The notes beneath the pieces were generated by a model. The model saw only the letters and a list, made by a program, of their open reading frames with translations, was not told the origin of the DNA and ran no database searches. A stretch of 64,000 nucleotides of DNA, from contig NZ_CP019937.1 of NCBI RefSeq assembly GCF_002117445.1, positions 1,427,501-1,491,500 on the forward strand, in the 5' to 3' direction. Positions 29,453 through 38,664 of this stretch are shown one piece after another. The position numbers and the translations under genes are program-made. This DNA is from Ketogulonicigenium robustum (GTDB taxonomy: Bacteria; Pseudomonadota; Alphaproteobacteria; Rhodobacterales; Rhodobacteraceae). The number at the start of each line of letters is the position of its first letter. Position 1 is the stretch's first letter.

Positions 29453-30372
29453 TCCTCTCCCCCGCGCTCGAGGATGCCTTGGCGCGGTGGTTGATCTACC
29501 GCAGCGCCATTGGTGGCGCGGCAGATGCCACGGTCACGGCCTATCGCCACGATGTCGCCGCGTTTTTGGCGTTTATGACACAGCACAACGGCGCCCCGCA
29601 GGGTTTGGCCGCCATTTCGCGTATCACGGTCAGCGATATGCGCGCGTGGATGGCCCATGCCCGCGCCGACGGGCTATCGTCGCGGTCGCTGGCGCGGGCG
29701 CTGTCGGCGGTCAAATCCTTCTACGGCTGGCTTGCCCAACGCGAGGGGTTCGAGGCCACCGCGGTTTTGGCCGCCCGCGCACCCCGCTTTCAACGCAACC
29801 TGCCCCGCCCGCTTGAGCCCGACGACGCGAAGGCGCTACTATCACGCGTCGAAGTACAGGCGAAGGAGCCGTGGGTCGCCGCCCGCGATCTGGCCGTAGT
29901 CACATTGCTATACGGCTGCGGACTGCGCATTTCCGAGGCGCTGTCGCTGCAAGGTGCCGACCACCCCCTGCCCGACGTGCTGCGGATCACCGGCAAGGGC
30001 GGCAAGCAGCGCGTCGTGCCGGTTTTGCCCGCAGCGCGCAAAGCTGTCGCCGATTACGTCCGCCTTTACCCTGCAGACCTGCCTGCCGACGGCCCGCTGT
30101 TTCGCGGGGTGCGCGGCGGGGCGCTGAACCCGCGCCTGATCCAGAAAACGGTCGAGCAAGTCCGTATGCAGCTGGGCCTGCCCGCCAGCGCCACACCGCA
30201 TGCCCTGCGCCATTCGTTCGCGACGCATTTGTTGGCGGCGGGCGGTGACTTGCGGTCTATTCAGGAATTGCTGGGCCACGCGTCACTGTCGACGACGCAG
30301 GCTTATACGGCGGTCGATGCCGCCCATCTGATGGATATTTACGACCGCGCCCATCCAAAGGCGCGGTCGTAA
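29449..30372 (+). CDS. xerC: Tyrosine recombinase XerC
   Basis: Site-specific recombinase of about 307 residues that, with XerD, resolves chromosome dimers at dif during division. The N-terminal SAM-like core-binding domain is at about 1-95, and the catalytic domain carries Arg in YGCGLRISEAL, Lys in ITGKGGKQR, His-x-x-Arg in TPHALRHSFATHLL, His in LGHASLS and the nucleophile Tyr in TTQAYTAV. ATG 29449 sits in an ATGA overlap with DUF484; the frame extends to 29440 without support. A chromosomal housekeeping Xer, not an integrase: there are no mobile element genes or att repeats around it. Confidence 0.95.
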   Translation: MILSPALEDALARWLIYRSAIGGAADATVTAYRHDVAAFLAFMTQHNGAPQGLAAISRITVSDMRAWMAHARADGLSSRSLARALSAVKSFYGWLAQREGFEATAVLAARAPRFQRNLPRPLEPDDAKALLSRVEVQAKEPWVAARDLAVVTLLYGCGLRISEALSLQGADHPLPDVLRITGKGGKQRVVPVLPAARKAVADYVRLYPADLPADGPLFRGVRGGALNPRLIQKTVEQVRMQLGLPASATPHALRHSFATHLLAAGGDLRSIQELLGHASLSTTQAYTAVDAAHLMDIYDRAHPKARS

Positions 30373-30393
30373 GGCCGATTACAGGCCTTTTTC
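30371..30393 (+). terminator. Intrinsic terminator of the fsa-DUF484-xerC unit
   Basis: Stem AAGGCC (30371-30376) and GGCCTT (30384-30389), loop GATTACA, followed by further T residues. It starts at the xerC stop codon and lies over the last codons of the convergent ileS gene. Confidence 0.8.
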
Positions 30394-33291
30394 AGTCAAT
30401 GCCGCATCGCAGCGCGCGCAGGTGCCAGCGTGGCTGTGCGTGCCGACGTCAGGCAGGATTTTCCAGCAGCGCTGGCATTTCTCGCCTGTGGCCATCGCAA
30501 ACACGACAGCCGTATCAGCCACATCAGCGATGCGGAACGCGCCTTCGGGTGCGGGATCGGTTTTCACCACCACATCCGACGTGATGCAGATGTCGGCGAA
30601 GTCGAGGCCTTGCAGCAGCTGCGCGACATCGGGCGTGACAAACACCTCGGGGGCCGCTTCCAAGCTGGCACCGATGGTCTTGGCCTGCCGCTCGATTTCC
30701 AGCGCGCCGGTCACGGTGCGGCGGACTTGACGGATGGTCGCCCATTTCGCGGCCAAAGTCTCGTCCAGCCAGTCGCCCGGCGTCTGCGGAAAGTCTTGCA
30801 GGTGGATCGAGCTTTCGGGGAAACGTTCCAGCCAGACTTCTTCCATGGTGAAGACCAGCACGGGCGCCAGCCACGTCGTCAGCCGCTCGAACAGCAGGTG
30901 CATGACGGTGCGCGCGGCGCGGCGGGCCAGCGTGCTGCCATCGCAGTACAGCGCATCCTTGCGGATGTCGAAGTAGTAGGCCGACAGATCAACGGTGGCA
31001 AAGTTGAACACCGTCTGGAAAACCGACTGGAAGTCGAACGCCGCATAGCCGGCGCGCACCTGCACGTCCAACTCGGCCAGACGATGCAGAACCCAGCGCT
31101 CCAGCTCGGGCATTTCGGCGGGGGCGACGGCCTCATTGGCCGTATACCCATCCAGCGCACCCAAGATGTAGCGCAGCGTATTGCGCAAGCGGCGGTAGCT
31201 GTCAGCGGTGCCTTTCAGGATTTCCGGCCCGATGCGCTGGTCGCTGGTGTAGTCAGCCTGCGCGACCCAAAGGCGCAGAATATCGGCGCCGTATTGGTCG
31301 ATCACCGCCTGCGGCACGATGGTATTGCCCAGCGATTTGGACATTTTCATGCCCTTCTCGTCCAAGGTGAAGCCGTGCGTGACGACGTTCTTGTACGGCG
31401 CGCGGCCGATGGTCGCCGACCCTTGCAGCAGCGAGGAATGGAACCACCCACGGTGCTGGTCAGTGCCTTCCATGTAGACGTCGGCGATCTGGTCGGGTGT
31501 GCCATCGGCACGGTCGCGCAGCACGAACGCATGCGTCGATCCGCTGTCGAACCACACATCCAGCACGTCGAAGACCTGCGTGTAGTCCTGCGGGGCAACG
31601 ACGCCCTCCAGCACCTTTTCCTTGAAGCCTTGGGAATACCAGACATCCGCCCCCTCGGCATCGAACGCGGCTTTGACGCGCGCATTCACCACCTCGGACT
31701 TCAACAGGAAGTCGGCGTCGGTCGGCTTGGCCCCCGTTTTCACAAAACACGTCAGCGGCACGCCCCACGCACGTTGGCGCGACAGCACCCAATCCGGGCG
31801 GTTCTGGATCATGGTGAACAGACGGTTTTTGCCGGTCGCGGGGGTGAAATGGACCAGCCGCTCGATCGATTCCAGCGCGCGCTTGCGGATGGTGTCGCCA
31901 TAGGTGGCCATGCCATCATCCATCGCGCGGTCGATCGCCACGAACCATTGCGGCGTGTTGCGATAGATCACCGGCGCCTTCGAGCGCCATGAATGCGGAT
32001 AGCTGTGCTTAATCTTGCCCTTCGCCAGCAGCGCGCCAACGTGGGCCAACTTACGCAGAACCTCTACATTCGCGCCGCCATCTTTGCCGTTGGGGTCGAT
32101 GACATACAGCACCGGCTTTTCTTCACCCGCGCGGGCATTCGCGCCAAAAATGGGCAGATCAGCGCGGTACGAGCTATCCTCGGTCACGTTATAGGTCATC
32201 GGCAGGCCGAACTTCAGGCCCAGTTGGTAGTCGTCATCACCATGGCTGGGCGCGGTGTGCACAAAGCCGGTTCCAGCGTCGTCGGTTACGTGATCGCCCG
32301 GCAGCATGGGCACGTCATAGTCCCACTCGCCTGCGCCGCCCTCGATACCGCGGAATGGGTGTGCAAGTTGGGTGCCATCGAATTCGCTGGTGGCCACATC
32401 GCGCAGCAGGCGGAATTCGGTGACTTTGGCAGCGGCGAACACCCCCTCGGCCAAAGCCTGCGCCAGAATGACCTTTTCGCCAACCATTGCGGTCGATTTT
32501 TCCTCGGTCGCCACAATCTCGTACAAGCCGTAAGAAATTGCGGGGTTAAACGCGACCGCGCGGTTTTGCGGGATCGTCCACGGCGTCGTCGTCCAGATCA
32601 CGACAGCGCCTTCCAACCCCGATACCGGCTGGAAACGAACCCAGATCGTGTGGCTGGTGTGGTCGTGGTATTCGACCTCGGCCTCGGCCAGCGCGGTCTT
32701 TTCGACGGGCGACCACATCACCGGCTTCGACCCCTGATACAACGTGCCGTTCATCAGGAACTTCATGAATTCATCTGCGATGACAGCTTCGGCATGGAAG
32801 TCCATGGTAAGATAGGGATCTTCCCAGTTTCCCGTCACCCCGAGGCGTTTGAATTCATCGCGTTGGACATTCACCCAATTCGCGGCGAATGCGCGGCATT
32901 CCTGACGGAAAGCGACGATGTCGACCTCGTCTTTGTTCAGGCCCTTGGCGCGGTACTGTTCCTCGATCTTCCATTCGATCGGCAGGCCGTGGCAGTCCCA
33001 GCCGGGCACATAACGCGCGTCAAAGCCCATCATCTGATGGCTGCGCACGATCATGTCCTTGATCGTCTTGTTCAGCGCATGGCCGATGTGCAGATGGCCG
33101 TTCGCATAGGGGGGGCCATCATGTAGAATAAAGGGCGTCCGGCCCGGCTTTTCGCGCAGGCGGTCGTAGATGCCCATTTCTTCCCAACGGGCCAGCCATG
33201 CAGGCTCGCGCTGGGGCAGACCCGCGCGCATGGGGAAGTCGGTTTTGGGCAGGTTCAGGCTGTCTTTATAGTCGGGCGTGTCGGCGCACAT
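30379..33291 (-). CDS. ileS: Isoleucyl-tRNA synthetase
   Basis: Class I aminoacyl-tRNA synthetase of 970 residues. The HIGH motif is HLHIGH (HIGH at 68-71) and the KMSKS motif is in KGMKMSKSLGN near residue 645. The CP1 editing domain lies between about 190 and 400 and contains WTTTPWTIPQNRAVAF. The C-terminal zinc-binding domain has CQRCW and CARCD. The protein is of the bacterial, not eukaryotic-like, type. The gene is downstream of ycjF on the same strand, separated by 194 bases containing a strong hairpin. Confidence 0.98.
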   Translation of the reverse strand: MCADTPDYKDSLNLPKTDFPMRAGLPQREPAWLARWEEMGIYDRLREKPGRTPFILHDGPPYANGHLHIGHALNKTIKDMIVRSHQMMGFDARYVPGWDCHGLPIEWKIEEQYRAKGLNKDEVDIVAFRQECRAFAANWVNVQRDEFKRLGVTGNWEDPYLTMDFHAEAVIADEFMKFLMNGTLYQGSKPVMWSPVEKTALAEAEVEYHDHTSHTIWVRFQPVSGLEGAVVIWTTTPWTIPQNRAVAFNPAISYGLYEIVATEEKSTAMVGEKVILAQALAEGVFAAAKVTEFRLLRDVATSEFDGTQLAHPFRGIEGGAGEWDYDVPMLPGDHVTDDAGTGFVHTAPSHGDDDYQLGLKFGLPMTYNVTEDSSYRADLPIFGANARAGEEKPVLYVIDPNGKDGGANVEVLRKLAHVGALLAKGKIKHSYPHSWRSKAPVIYRNTPQWFVAIDRAMDDGMATYGDTIRKRALESIERLVHFTPATGKNRLFTMIQNRPDWVLSRQRAWGVPLTCFVKTGAKPTDADFLLKSEVVNARVKAAFDAEGADVWYSQGFKEKVLEGVVAPQDYTQVFDVLDVWFDSGSTHAFVLRDRADGTPDQIADVYMEGTDQHRGWFHSSLLQGSATIGRAPYKNVVTHGFTLDEKGMKMSKSLGNTIVPQAVIDQYGADILRLWVAQADYTSDQRIGPEILKGTADSYRRLRNTLRYILGALDGYTANEAVAPAEMPELERWVLHRLAELDVQVRAGYAAFDFQSVFQTVFNFATVDLSAYYFDIRKDALYCDGSTLARRAARTVMHLLFERLTTWLAPVLVFTMEEVWLERFPESSIHLQDFPQTPGDWLDETLAAKWATIRQVRRTVTGALEIERQAKTIGASLEAAPEVFVTPDVAQLLQGLDFADICITSDVVVKTDPAPEGAFRIADVADTAVVFAMATGEKCQRCWKILPDVGTHSHAGTCARCDAALTEKGL

Positions 33292-33353
33292 CTGGGGCGT
33301 CCCTAGAATAACATGTTCGGTTTGAAGGCGGTGCGGATCACCCAGACACCTTT

Positions 33354-33385
33354 GCCCGACACCCTGACACCTCAGGGCGTCGGGC
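33354..33385 (-). repeat. Long hairpin in the ycjF-ileS gap
   Basis: Arms at 33354-33367 and 33372-33385 form a 14-bp stem with a four-base loop in the minus-strand RNA (one G-U pair). It is 63 bases upstream of the ileS start. The sequence after it is GCAAAGG, without a U-run, so ordinary termination is unlikely; it may be a weak end for ycjF or an ileS leader element. Confidence 0.55.
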
Positions 33386-33485
33386 GGATAATTCGTGCAA
33401 TCAGGGCGAAAACGCCGGATATGGTGCTGACATGTCTCATCTTGACCGCGCTTATAGGGGGACAGCCACAGGGCAGCAAGGGCGA

Positions 33486-34472
33486 TCAGCCACGATTGAA
33501 CAGCCCCACCAGCGCACCGCGCAGCAGCCCCCGCACGCTAGGACGAGTGCGGTTGATGAACGGCACGGGGCGGCAAACCTCGATTGCGGCGACGCCGACG
33601 CGGGCGGTCAGCGCCCCGTTGATGACCCCTTCGCCGAACCGGCGCGACACTTTGGACATCACGCCGCCGCCCACGACGGAATCGATCATGTCGTCACCCA
33701 CGGCGACCGCGCCGGTGGCGACTAGATGCGTCATCACCGTGCGCAGCAAGCGCCATGCGCCAAAGGCCCCCGCCCGCCCGCCGTAGATTTCGGCGATGCG
33801 GCGGATCATGCGGACGTTGGCGGTCAGGGCCGAGATTAAATCGGCCAGCGCGATAGGCACGACAGCCGTCACCGTCGCCACGGTGCGCGCGGCTGCCTGC
33901 ACCTCGGCCTCGGCGGCGGCATCCAGCGGTGCGACCAATTCAGCCTCGGCCAAGGCCAGCAGGCCCGAGGCGTCCAGCACCTCGGGGGCCCGCTCGCGCA
34001 CGCGCTGCAGCCCCCAGTTTAAATCGCTCCGGCGGGCATAGAGGCCTTCCAGCTGTGCCACCACTTGCTGCGCCGCCGACAAATCATCGCCCGCCAGCGC
34101 AGCCGCTGCGGCGCGTTGCACGCCGTCGATCCGCCCCAGCCGCGCCATTGCAGCCAATTCGCGGATCAGCACCACCAGCAGCGCCCCCACAAACAGCGCA
34201 AACAGCGCCGTCGCGATACCGCCCAAAACGGGCGAGCGGGCCAGCAAGCCGTTCACATAGTCCCACGCCGCCAGCGATGCGATAAATCCCACCAGCGCCA
34301 CCAAAGCCGACCAGAACCACTTGGCCACACGCCCCGCCGGACGCGCGGCAAAGGCTGCAACCTGCTGCATCACCGCCGCGCGGTCGGTTGGGGTATCATC
34401 GGGAATGGGAGCGGCAGTGGCAGGGTTCGCGGCGGTGTCGTCGTCGCGTTCGAACAACATCGGGCCACTCAT
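33486..34472 (-). CDS. TIGR01620/YcjF family membrane protein
   Basis: Protein of 328 residues with two adjacent transmembrane helices (about 55-75 and 82-105), then a long helical region and the DUF697-type C-terminus (LISALTANVRMIRRIAEIYGGR and MIDSVVGGG). Homologous to E. coli YcjF, which is paired with YcjX in the phage-shock regulon. ATG 34472 overlaps the ycjX stop (ATGA). The function is unknown; a role in envelope stress is inferred from E. coli. The C-terminus ends in an Arg/Gly-rich stretch. Confidence 0.85.
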   Translation of the reverse strand: MSGPMLFERDDDTAANPATAAPIPDDTPTDRAAVMQQVAAFAARPAGRVAKWFWSALVALVGFIASLAAWDYVNGLLARSPVLGGIATALFALFVGALLVVLIRELAAMARLGRIDGVQRAAAAALAGDDLSAAQQVVAQLEGLYARRSDLNWGLQRVRERAPEVLDASGLLALAEAELVAPLDAAAEAEVQAAARTVATVTAVVPIALADLISALTANVRMIRRIAEIYGGRAGAFGAWRLLRTVMTHLVATGAVAVGDDMIDSVVGGGVMSKVSRRFGEGVINGALTARVGVAAIEVCRPVPFINRTRPSVRGLLRGALVGLFNRG

Positions 34473-35857
34473 AGGCGATCTCCGATCAGGAATTGGGCGG
34501 CTTTGTCCAGCCGGATATGCGGCAGCCCGTCGCCCGCCCGCAGGCTGAGGGCGGCGGGGGCGAAATTCATAATACCGTAATCGGCATCCAGCCACTTCTC
34601 GGCCCCTTCGCGCGCGCGCGACAGCAGGCGTTGCGGCTCGTCGGGCAGATCGCCGGGGTAAAAGGCGGCTTGGCGGCCACCATCCAACAATTTGCCACGC
34701 ACGACGCCCAAAATGCTGCCTTCGTGCATGACATCTTCCTCGACAGTCGTGCGCAGGGCGGCGATGGACATCGCGGCTGTAGCGGCGCCCGAAAACGCGG
34801 CGCGGTCGCGCGCCTCGCGTAGCAGGCTTTTGGTGATCGCGGTCAGGCGGGCGTGCTGGCGGTGGTGCAAATGGTCGGCCTTGGTCGCGGCAAACAGGAT
34901 CTTCTCAACCCGCCGCGCGCCGAACAGGCTGGCCAGAAAAGCGTTACGCCCGGGGCGGAAGGCACCCAGAATATCGGCCATCGCGACGCGCAAATCCTCG
35001 ACCGCGCGCGGGCCGGCGTGGATGGCGCCCAGCACGTCAACCAGCACGATTTGCCGGTCGATCTTGGCAAAATGGTCGCGAAAGAATGGCTTTACCACCT
35101 GCGCCACATAGGCATCGTAGCGCCGCCGCGCCTCGGCCCCCAAACTGCCGCGCGGATAATCGCCCGCGGGCAGCGGCGCAAAGGTCAGCACGGGCGAGCC
35201 CTCCAGATCACCAGGCAACAAAAAACGCCCGGGCGTGCAATCGGAATAGCCCGCCGCGCGCGCGGCCTGCAGATAGGTCGCGAACCGCTGTGACAGGTCG
35301 CGCAGCACCCCTTCGTCAAAGGGCTGCGCCGGATCGATCAACGACAAGGCGGCCAGAAACCCCTCAGCCTCGGCCCTGCCGCGCGCGCGTCCCAGCGCCT
35401 GCGTCGACCACGCGGAATAGGTTTTTTCCAGCAGCCCCAGATCAAGCAGCCATTCGCCGGGGTAATCGATGATATCCAGATGGACGACTCGCTCGCCGGT
35501 AACGCTGCCCAACATACCGCGCGGGTTCATCCGCAGCGACAGGCGCAGTTGGCTGGTGCGGCGCGTACCCTCGGGCCAATAGGGTTCGGCGGAGGTCAGG
35601 GCGTGGTAATGGTCCTCGTAGGCGAAGCGGGGCACCGTATCGTCGGGCTGCGGCTGCAAATAAGCCGTGCGGATATCGCCATTGGCGGCGGCGACCAGCT
35701 GCGGCATCCGGCCCCGATCCAGCAGGTTAGACACCAGCGAGGTGATGAACACCGTCTTGCCTGCCCGCGACAAGCCCGTCACCCCCAGCCGGATCACCGT
35801 ATCGCCCACCGGTATACCAAGGTTGCGCAGCAACCCATCCCCGAAGAAAGCAGCCAA
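34469..35857 (-). CDS. YcjX-like P-loop NTPase (DUF463)
   Basis: Protein of 462 residues with Walker A GLSRAGKT at 28-35, DIIDYPGEWLLDL as a Walker B/G3-like motif, and the switch-like NTP-binding ATKADHLHH near the centre. Family members are GTP-binding proteins linked to membrane stress. The start was placed at TTG 35857 because a textbook AGGAGG lies six bases before it and the sequence upstream has no family resemblance; the frame otherwise runs open to 36217 across truA. It forms a coupled pair with the ycjF-like gene. Confidence 0.88.
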   Translation of the reverse strand: MAAFFGDGLLRNLGIPVGDTVIRLGVTGLSRAGKTVFITSLVSNLLDRGRMPQLVAAANGDIRTAYLQPQPDDTVPRFAYEDHYHALTSAEPYWPEGTRRTSQLRLSLRMNPRGMLGSVTGERVVHLDIIDYPGEWLLDLGLLEKTYSAWSTQALGRARGRAEAEGFLAALSLIDPAQPFDEGVLRDLSQRFATYLQAARAAGYSDCTPGRFLLPGDLEGSPVLTFAPLPAGDYPRGSLGAEARRRYDAYVAQVVKPFFRDHFAKIDRQIVLVDVLGAIHAGPRAVEDLRVAMADILGAFRPGRNAFLASLFGARRVEKILFAATKADHLHHRQHARLTAITKSLLREARDRAAFSGAATAAMSIAALRTTVEEDVMHEGSILGVVRGKLLDGGRQAAFYPGDLPDEPQRLLSRAREGAEKWLDADYGIMNFAPAALSLRAGDGLPHIRLDKAAQFLIGDRL

Positions 35858-35949
35858 ATCAGCCTCCTGTTGTTGGGATTTAGTGATAGCGGCAGGTTTG
35901 CGCGTTGCACAGGATTGATTTTCCGCCCCGCCCCCACTAGGCCAGCGCC

Positions 35950-36717
35950 ATGCCACGCTATGCCCTGCTTGTAGAATATGATGGCCAGCCGTTTTCGGGC
36001 TGGCAGCGCCAGACCTCGCACCCCTCGGTGCAGGGCGCGATCGAAGCTGCCCTCGCCAAGCTCGAGGAAGGCCCCCACACCATTGCCGCCGCAGGCCGCA
36101 CCGATGCGGGCGTGCACGCAACGGGTCAGGTTGCGCATTGCGACCTGACGAAAGACTGGGACCCGTTCCGCCTGTCCGAAGCGCTGAACCACCATCTGCG
36201 CCCGGCACCCGTCGCAATTTTGCGCGCCGCCCGCGTCGCTGACGACTGGCACGCCCGCTTTTCCGCGCACGAGCGGCGCTATACCTTCCGCCTACTCTCG
36301 CGCCGCGCGCCGCTGGCCTTTGAACGCGGCCAGTTTTGGCGCGTGGGCCACCCGCTGGACGCCGATCTGATGCGCGCGGGCGCAGCCCACCTGATCGGCC
36401 TGCACGATTTCACCACATTCCGTTCGTCGATTTGCCAAGCCAAAAGCCCCGTGAAGACGCTGGACGAGGTGACGATTACCGAGATCCCGCGCCACGACGG
36501 CACCGAGTTCCGCTTTTTCCTGCGCGCGCGATCGTTCCTGCACAATCAGGTGCGCTCGATCGTGGGGACACTGGAACGGGTTGGTGCGGGCGCGTGGCAG
36601 CCTGACGATGTCGCCGCCGCGCTGGCCGCGCGCGACCGCGCCGCTTGTGGGCCTGTCTGCCCCCCCGAGGGCCTTTACCTTTCGGGCGTCGAATACCCAA
36701 ACAGCCCCTTCCCCTAG
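35950..36717 (+). CDS. truA: tRNA pseudouridine(38-40) synthase TruA
   Basis: Pseudouridine synthase of 255 residues that modifies positions 38, 39 and 40 in the anticodon arm. Catalytic Asp52 lies in [15 protein letters not shown]. Other signatures are [16 protein letters not shown] at the N-terminus, [10 protein letters not shown] in the middle and [18 protein letters not shown] near the C-terminus. Standard length. It is divergent from ycjX with only 92 bases between the two start codons; that gap must contain both promoters. Confidence 0.97.
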   Translation: MPRYALLVEYDGQPFSGWQRQTSHPSVQGAIEAALAKLEEGPHTIAAAGRTDAGVHATGQVAHCDLTKDWDPFRLSEALNHHLRPAPVAILRAARVADDWHARFSAHERRYTFRLLSRRAPLAFERGQFWRVGHPLDADLMRAGAAHLIGLHDFTTFRSSICQAKSPVKTLDEVTITEIPRHDGTEFRFFLRARSFLHNQVRSIVGTLERVGAGAWQPDDVAAALAARDRAACGPVCPPEGLYLSGVEYPNSPFP

Positions 36718-36756
36718 ACCCTAAACTACCGCAAACTGGGGTAAACGGGGCGACGG

Positions 36757-36784
36757 TCGAGGTGGGAATGTATTAACACCTCGA
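36757..36784. repeat. Inverted repeat in the tamA leader
   Basis: TCGAGGTG (36757-36764) and CACCTCGA (36777-36784) form a perfect 8-bp inverted repeat around an AT-rich 12-base centre, 27 bases before the tamA start. It could be an operator or an mRNA hairpin. Confidence 0.45.
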
Positions 36785-36811
36785 CACCGCCGACGATAAA
36801 AGGATTTGCCC

Positions 36812-38650
36812 GTGCCAACATTGCGCCCTTTCCGCCTATCAACATCGGTTTTTGCGCTGGCGCTGGTGGCTTTACCCTTGGCCGTCGGGGTCGGGTTCAC
36901 CCCGCGCGCCGATGCGCAGCAAGTAAATGTCAACGTCAGCGGCGATGCCGATGGCCTCGAATCGGCAATCCGTGGGGCGTCGCTCAGCTTTGCGCTGACC
37001 GAGGATACCGAGGGTGAAAATGTCAGCCAAGATTATGTTGCGGCCGCGCGCGCGGATTACCGCCGTATCCTGACCGCGCTTTACGCGCAGGGCTATTACG
37101 GCGGCACCATTTCGATCAAGGTTGACGGCCGCGAGGCATCGACCATCGCCCCGCTGTCCGCGCCCGCGCGCATCGGCACAATCGCGATCGACGTAACCCC
37201 CGGGCCGCAATTCCGCTTTGGCACCGCCGCCATCGGCCCGCTGGCCCCCGATACAGAACTTCCCGATGACTTCACCACTGGCGAGGTCGCGCGCGCCAAC
37301 ACCATCCGCGATGCGGCCAACCGGTCGACCACCGCATGGCGCGAGGCGGGCCATGCCCGCGCCACCGTCGCCAGCCAACAGATTACCGCGATCCACGACC
37401 AAAACCGGTTGGACGCCACCGTTACCCTGCGCCCCGGGCCGCAGCTGACCTTCGGCACGCTGACCATCACGGGGAATGAGCGCGTCCGGACCGACCGTAT
37501 CCAACGCATTGCGGGCTACCCCGAAGGTGCCATTTTTTCGCCCGATGAACTAGACCGCGTGGCCACGCGTCTGCGGCGCACGGGCGCGTTCCAGTCCGTA
37601 TCTCTGCAGGAATCCGACACGATCGGCCCCAACAACACGCAGCCCATCGCCATGACGGTGGCTGAAATGCCGCCCCGCCGGTTAGGCTTCGGGGCCGAGA
37701 TTTCGACCGACGAAGGCCTTGCCCTGTCCACCTACTGGATGCATCGCAACATCCGCCATGCGGCCCAGAACCTGCGCTTCGACGCGGCGATCAGCGGCAT
37801 CGCGGGCGAATCCGGCGGCCCCGACTACAGCGTCGGCGTGACATTCAAGCGGCCCGGTTTCGTGAATTACCACAATGACCTGACCATCAGCGCCCTGCTG
37901 GAACGGCAGGACGAGGCCGACTACCTGCTGGACCAATTGACGCTGAACGCCTTGGTCACGCGCTACATCTACGACAACCTGACCGTCACCGGCGGCTTTG
38001 GCCTGCTGATCGCGCGCGAGGAAAGCGCCGGTATCACGCGCGAATATACCCTGCTGACCATGCCGCTGACGGGCACATTGGACAACCGCGACAACGCGCT
38101 CAGCGCAAAATCCGGCTGGTATCTGAACTTGGCAATCACGCCCTTCATCGGCCTGAGCGACATTGACAGCGGCGTGCGCCTTTATGGCGATGCGCGCTAC
38201 TACCATAGCTTTGGCGAACGTCTGACATTCGCTGCCCACGGCCAACTGGGGTCAGTTGTCGGCCCTGATGTCGAGGAAGCGCCGACCGACTACCTGTTCT
38301 ATTCGGGTGGCGGTGGCACGGTGCGCGGCCAATCGTACAAATCGCTGGGCATTCCCATCACCCGTAATGGGCAGGAAGTGACGCTGGGCGGCACCAGCTT
38401 TATCGGCGCGCAATTGGAAGCCCGCTTCGATCTGACAAACAGCATCAGCCTTGTCGGCTTCTATGATCTGGGCATGGTCGGCGCCGATCCGCTGCCCAGC
38501 GACGGCGATGAATGGCAATCAGGTGCAGGTCTGGGGCTGCGCTACAATACCCCCATCGGCCCGATTAGGCTGGATGTGGCCACACCGGCCAACGGCGATG
38601 ATGCCGGCAAGTCGGTGCAGGTCTACATCGGTATCGGTCAGGCGTTCTGA
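36812..38650 (+). CDS. tamA: Outer-membrane protein TamA (BamA/Omp85 family)
   Basis: Outer-membrane component of the translocation and assembly module, 612 residues. A signal peptide covers about the first 30-35 residues (ending near ADAQQ). POTRA domains follow to about 260, and the C-terminal half is a 16-strand beta barrel; it ends in Phe (IGIGQAF), the usual BAM recognition signal. The Omp85 lid-lock motif region is near GGGGTVRGQSYKSLG. GTG 36812 was chosen since AGGA lies at good spacing; an in-frame TTG at 36806 is too close to that site. tamB follows after 14 bases. Confidence 0.93.
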   Translation: MPTLRPFRLSTSVFALALVALPLAVGVGFTPRADAQQVNVNVSGDADGLESAIRGASLSFALTEDTEGENVSQDYVAAARADYRRILTALYAQGYYGGTISIKVDGREASTIAPLSAPARIGTIAIDVTPGPQFRFGTAAIGPLAPDTELPDDFTTGEVARANTIRDAANRSTTAWREAGHARATVASQQITAIHDQNRLDATVTLRPGPQLTFGTLTITGNERVRTDRIQRIAGYPEGAIFSPDELDRVATRLRRTGAFQSVSLQESDTIGPNNTQPIAMTVAEMPPRRLGFGAEISTDEGLALSTYWMHRNIRHAAQNLRFDAAISGIAGESGGPDYSVGVTFKRPGFVNYHNDLTISALLERQDEADYLLDQLTLNALVTRYIYDNLTVTGGFGLLIAREESAGITREYTLLTMPLTGTLDNRDNALSAKSGWYLNLAITPFIGLSDIDSGVRLYGDARYYHSFGERLTFAAHGQLGSVVGPDVEEAPTDYLFYSGGGGTVRGQSYKSLGIPITRNGQEVTLGGTSFIGAQLEARFDLTNSISLVGFYDLGMVGADPLPSDGDEWQSGAGLGLRYNTPIGPIRLDVATPANGDDAGKSVQVYIGIGQAF

Positions 38651-38664
38651 GGGGGAATGAGATC

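Noticed and set aside
29449-30372. Tyrosine recombinase as a sign of a mobile element
   Set aside because: It has the XerC length and motifs, sits in a normal housekeeping context after DUF484, and no att repeats, tRNA or phage genes are nearby.
33292-33485. T-box riboswitch before ileS
   Set aside because: T-boxes belong mainly to Gram-positive bacteria. I see no T-box sequence and no terminator/antiterminator pair; only one hairpin without a U-run.
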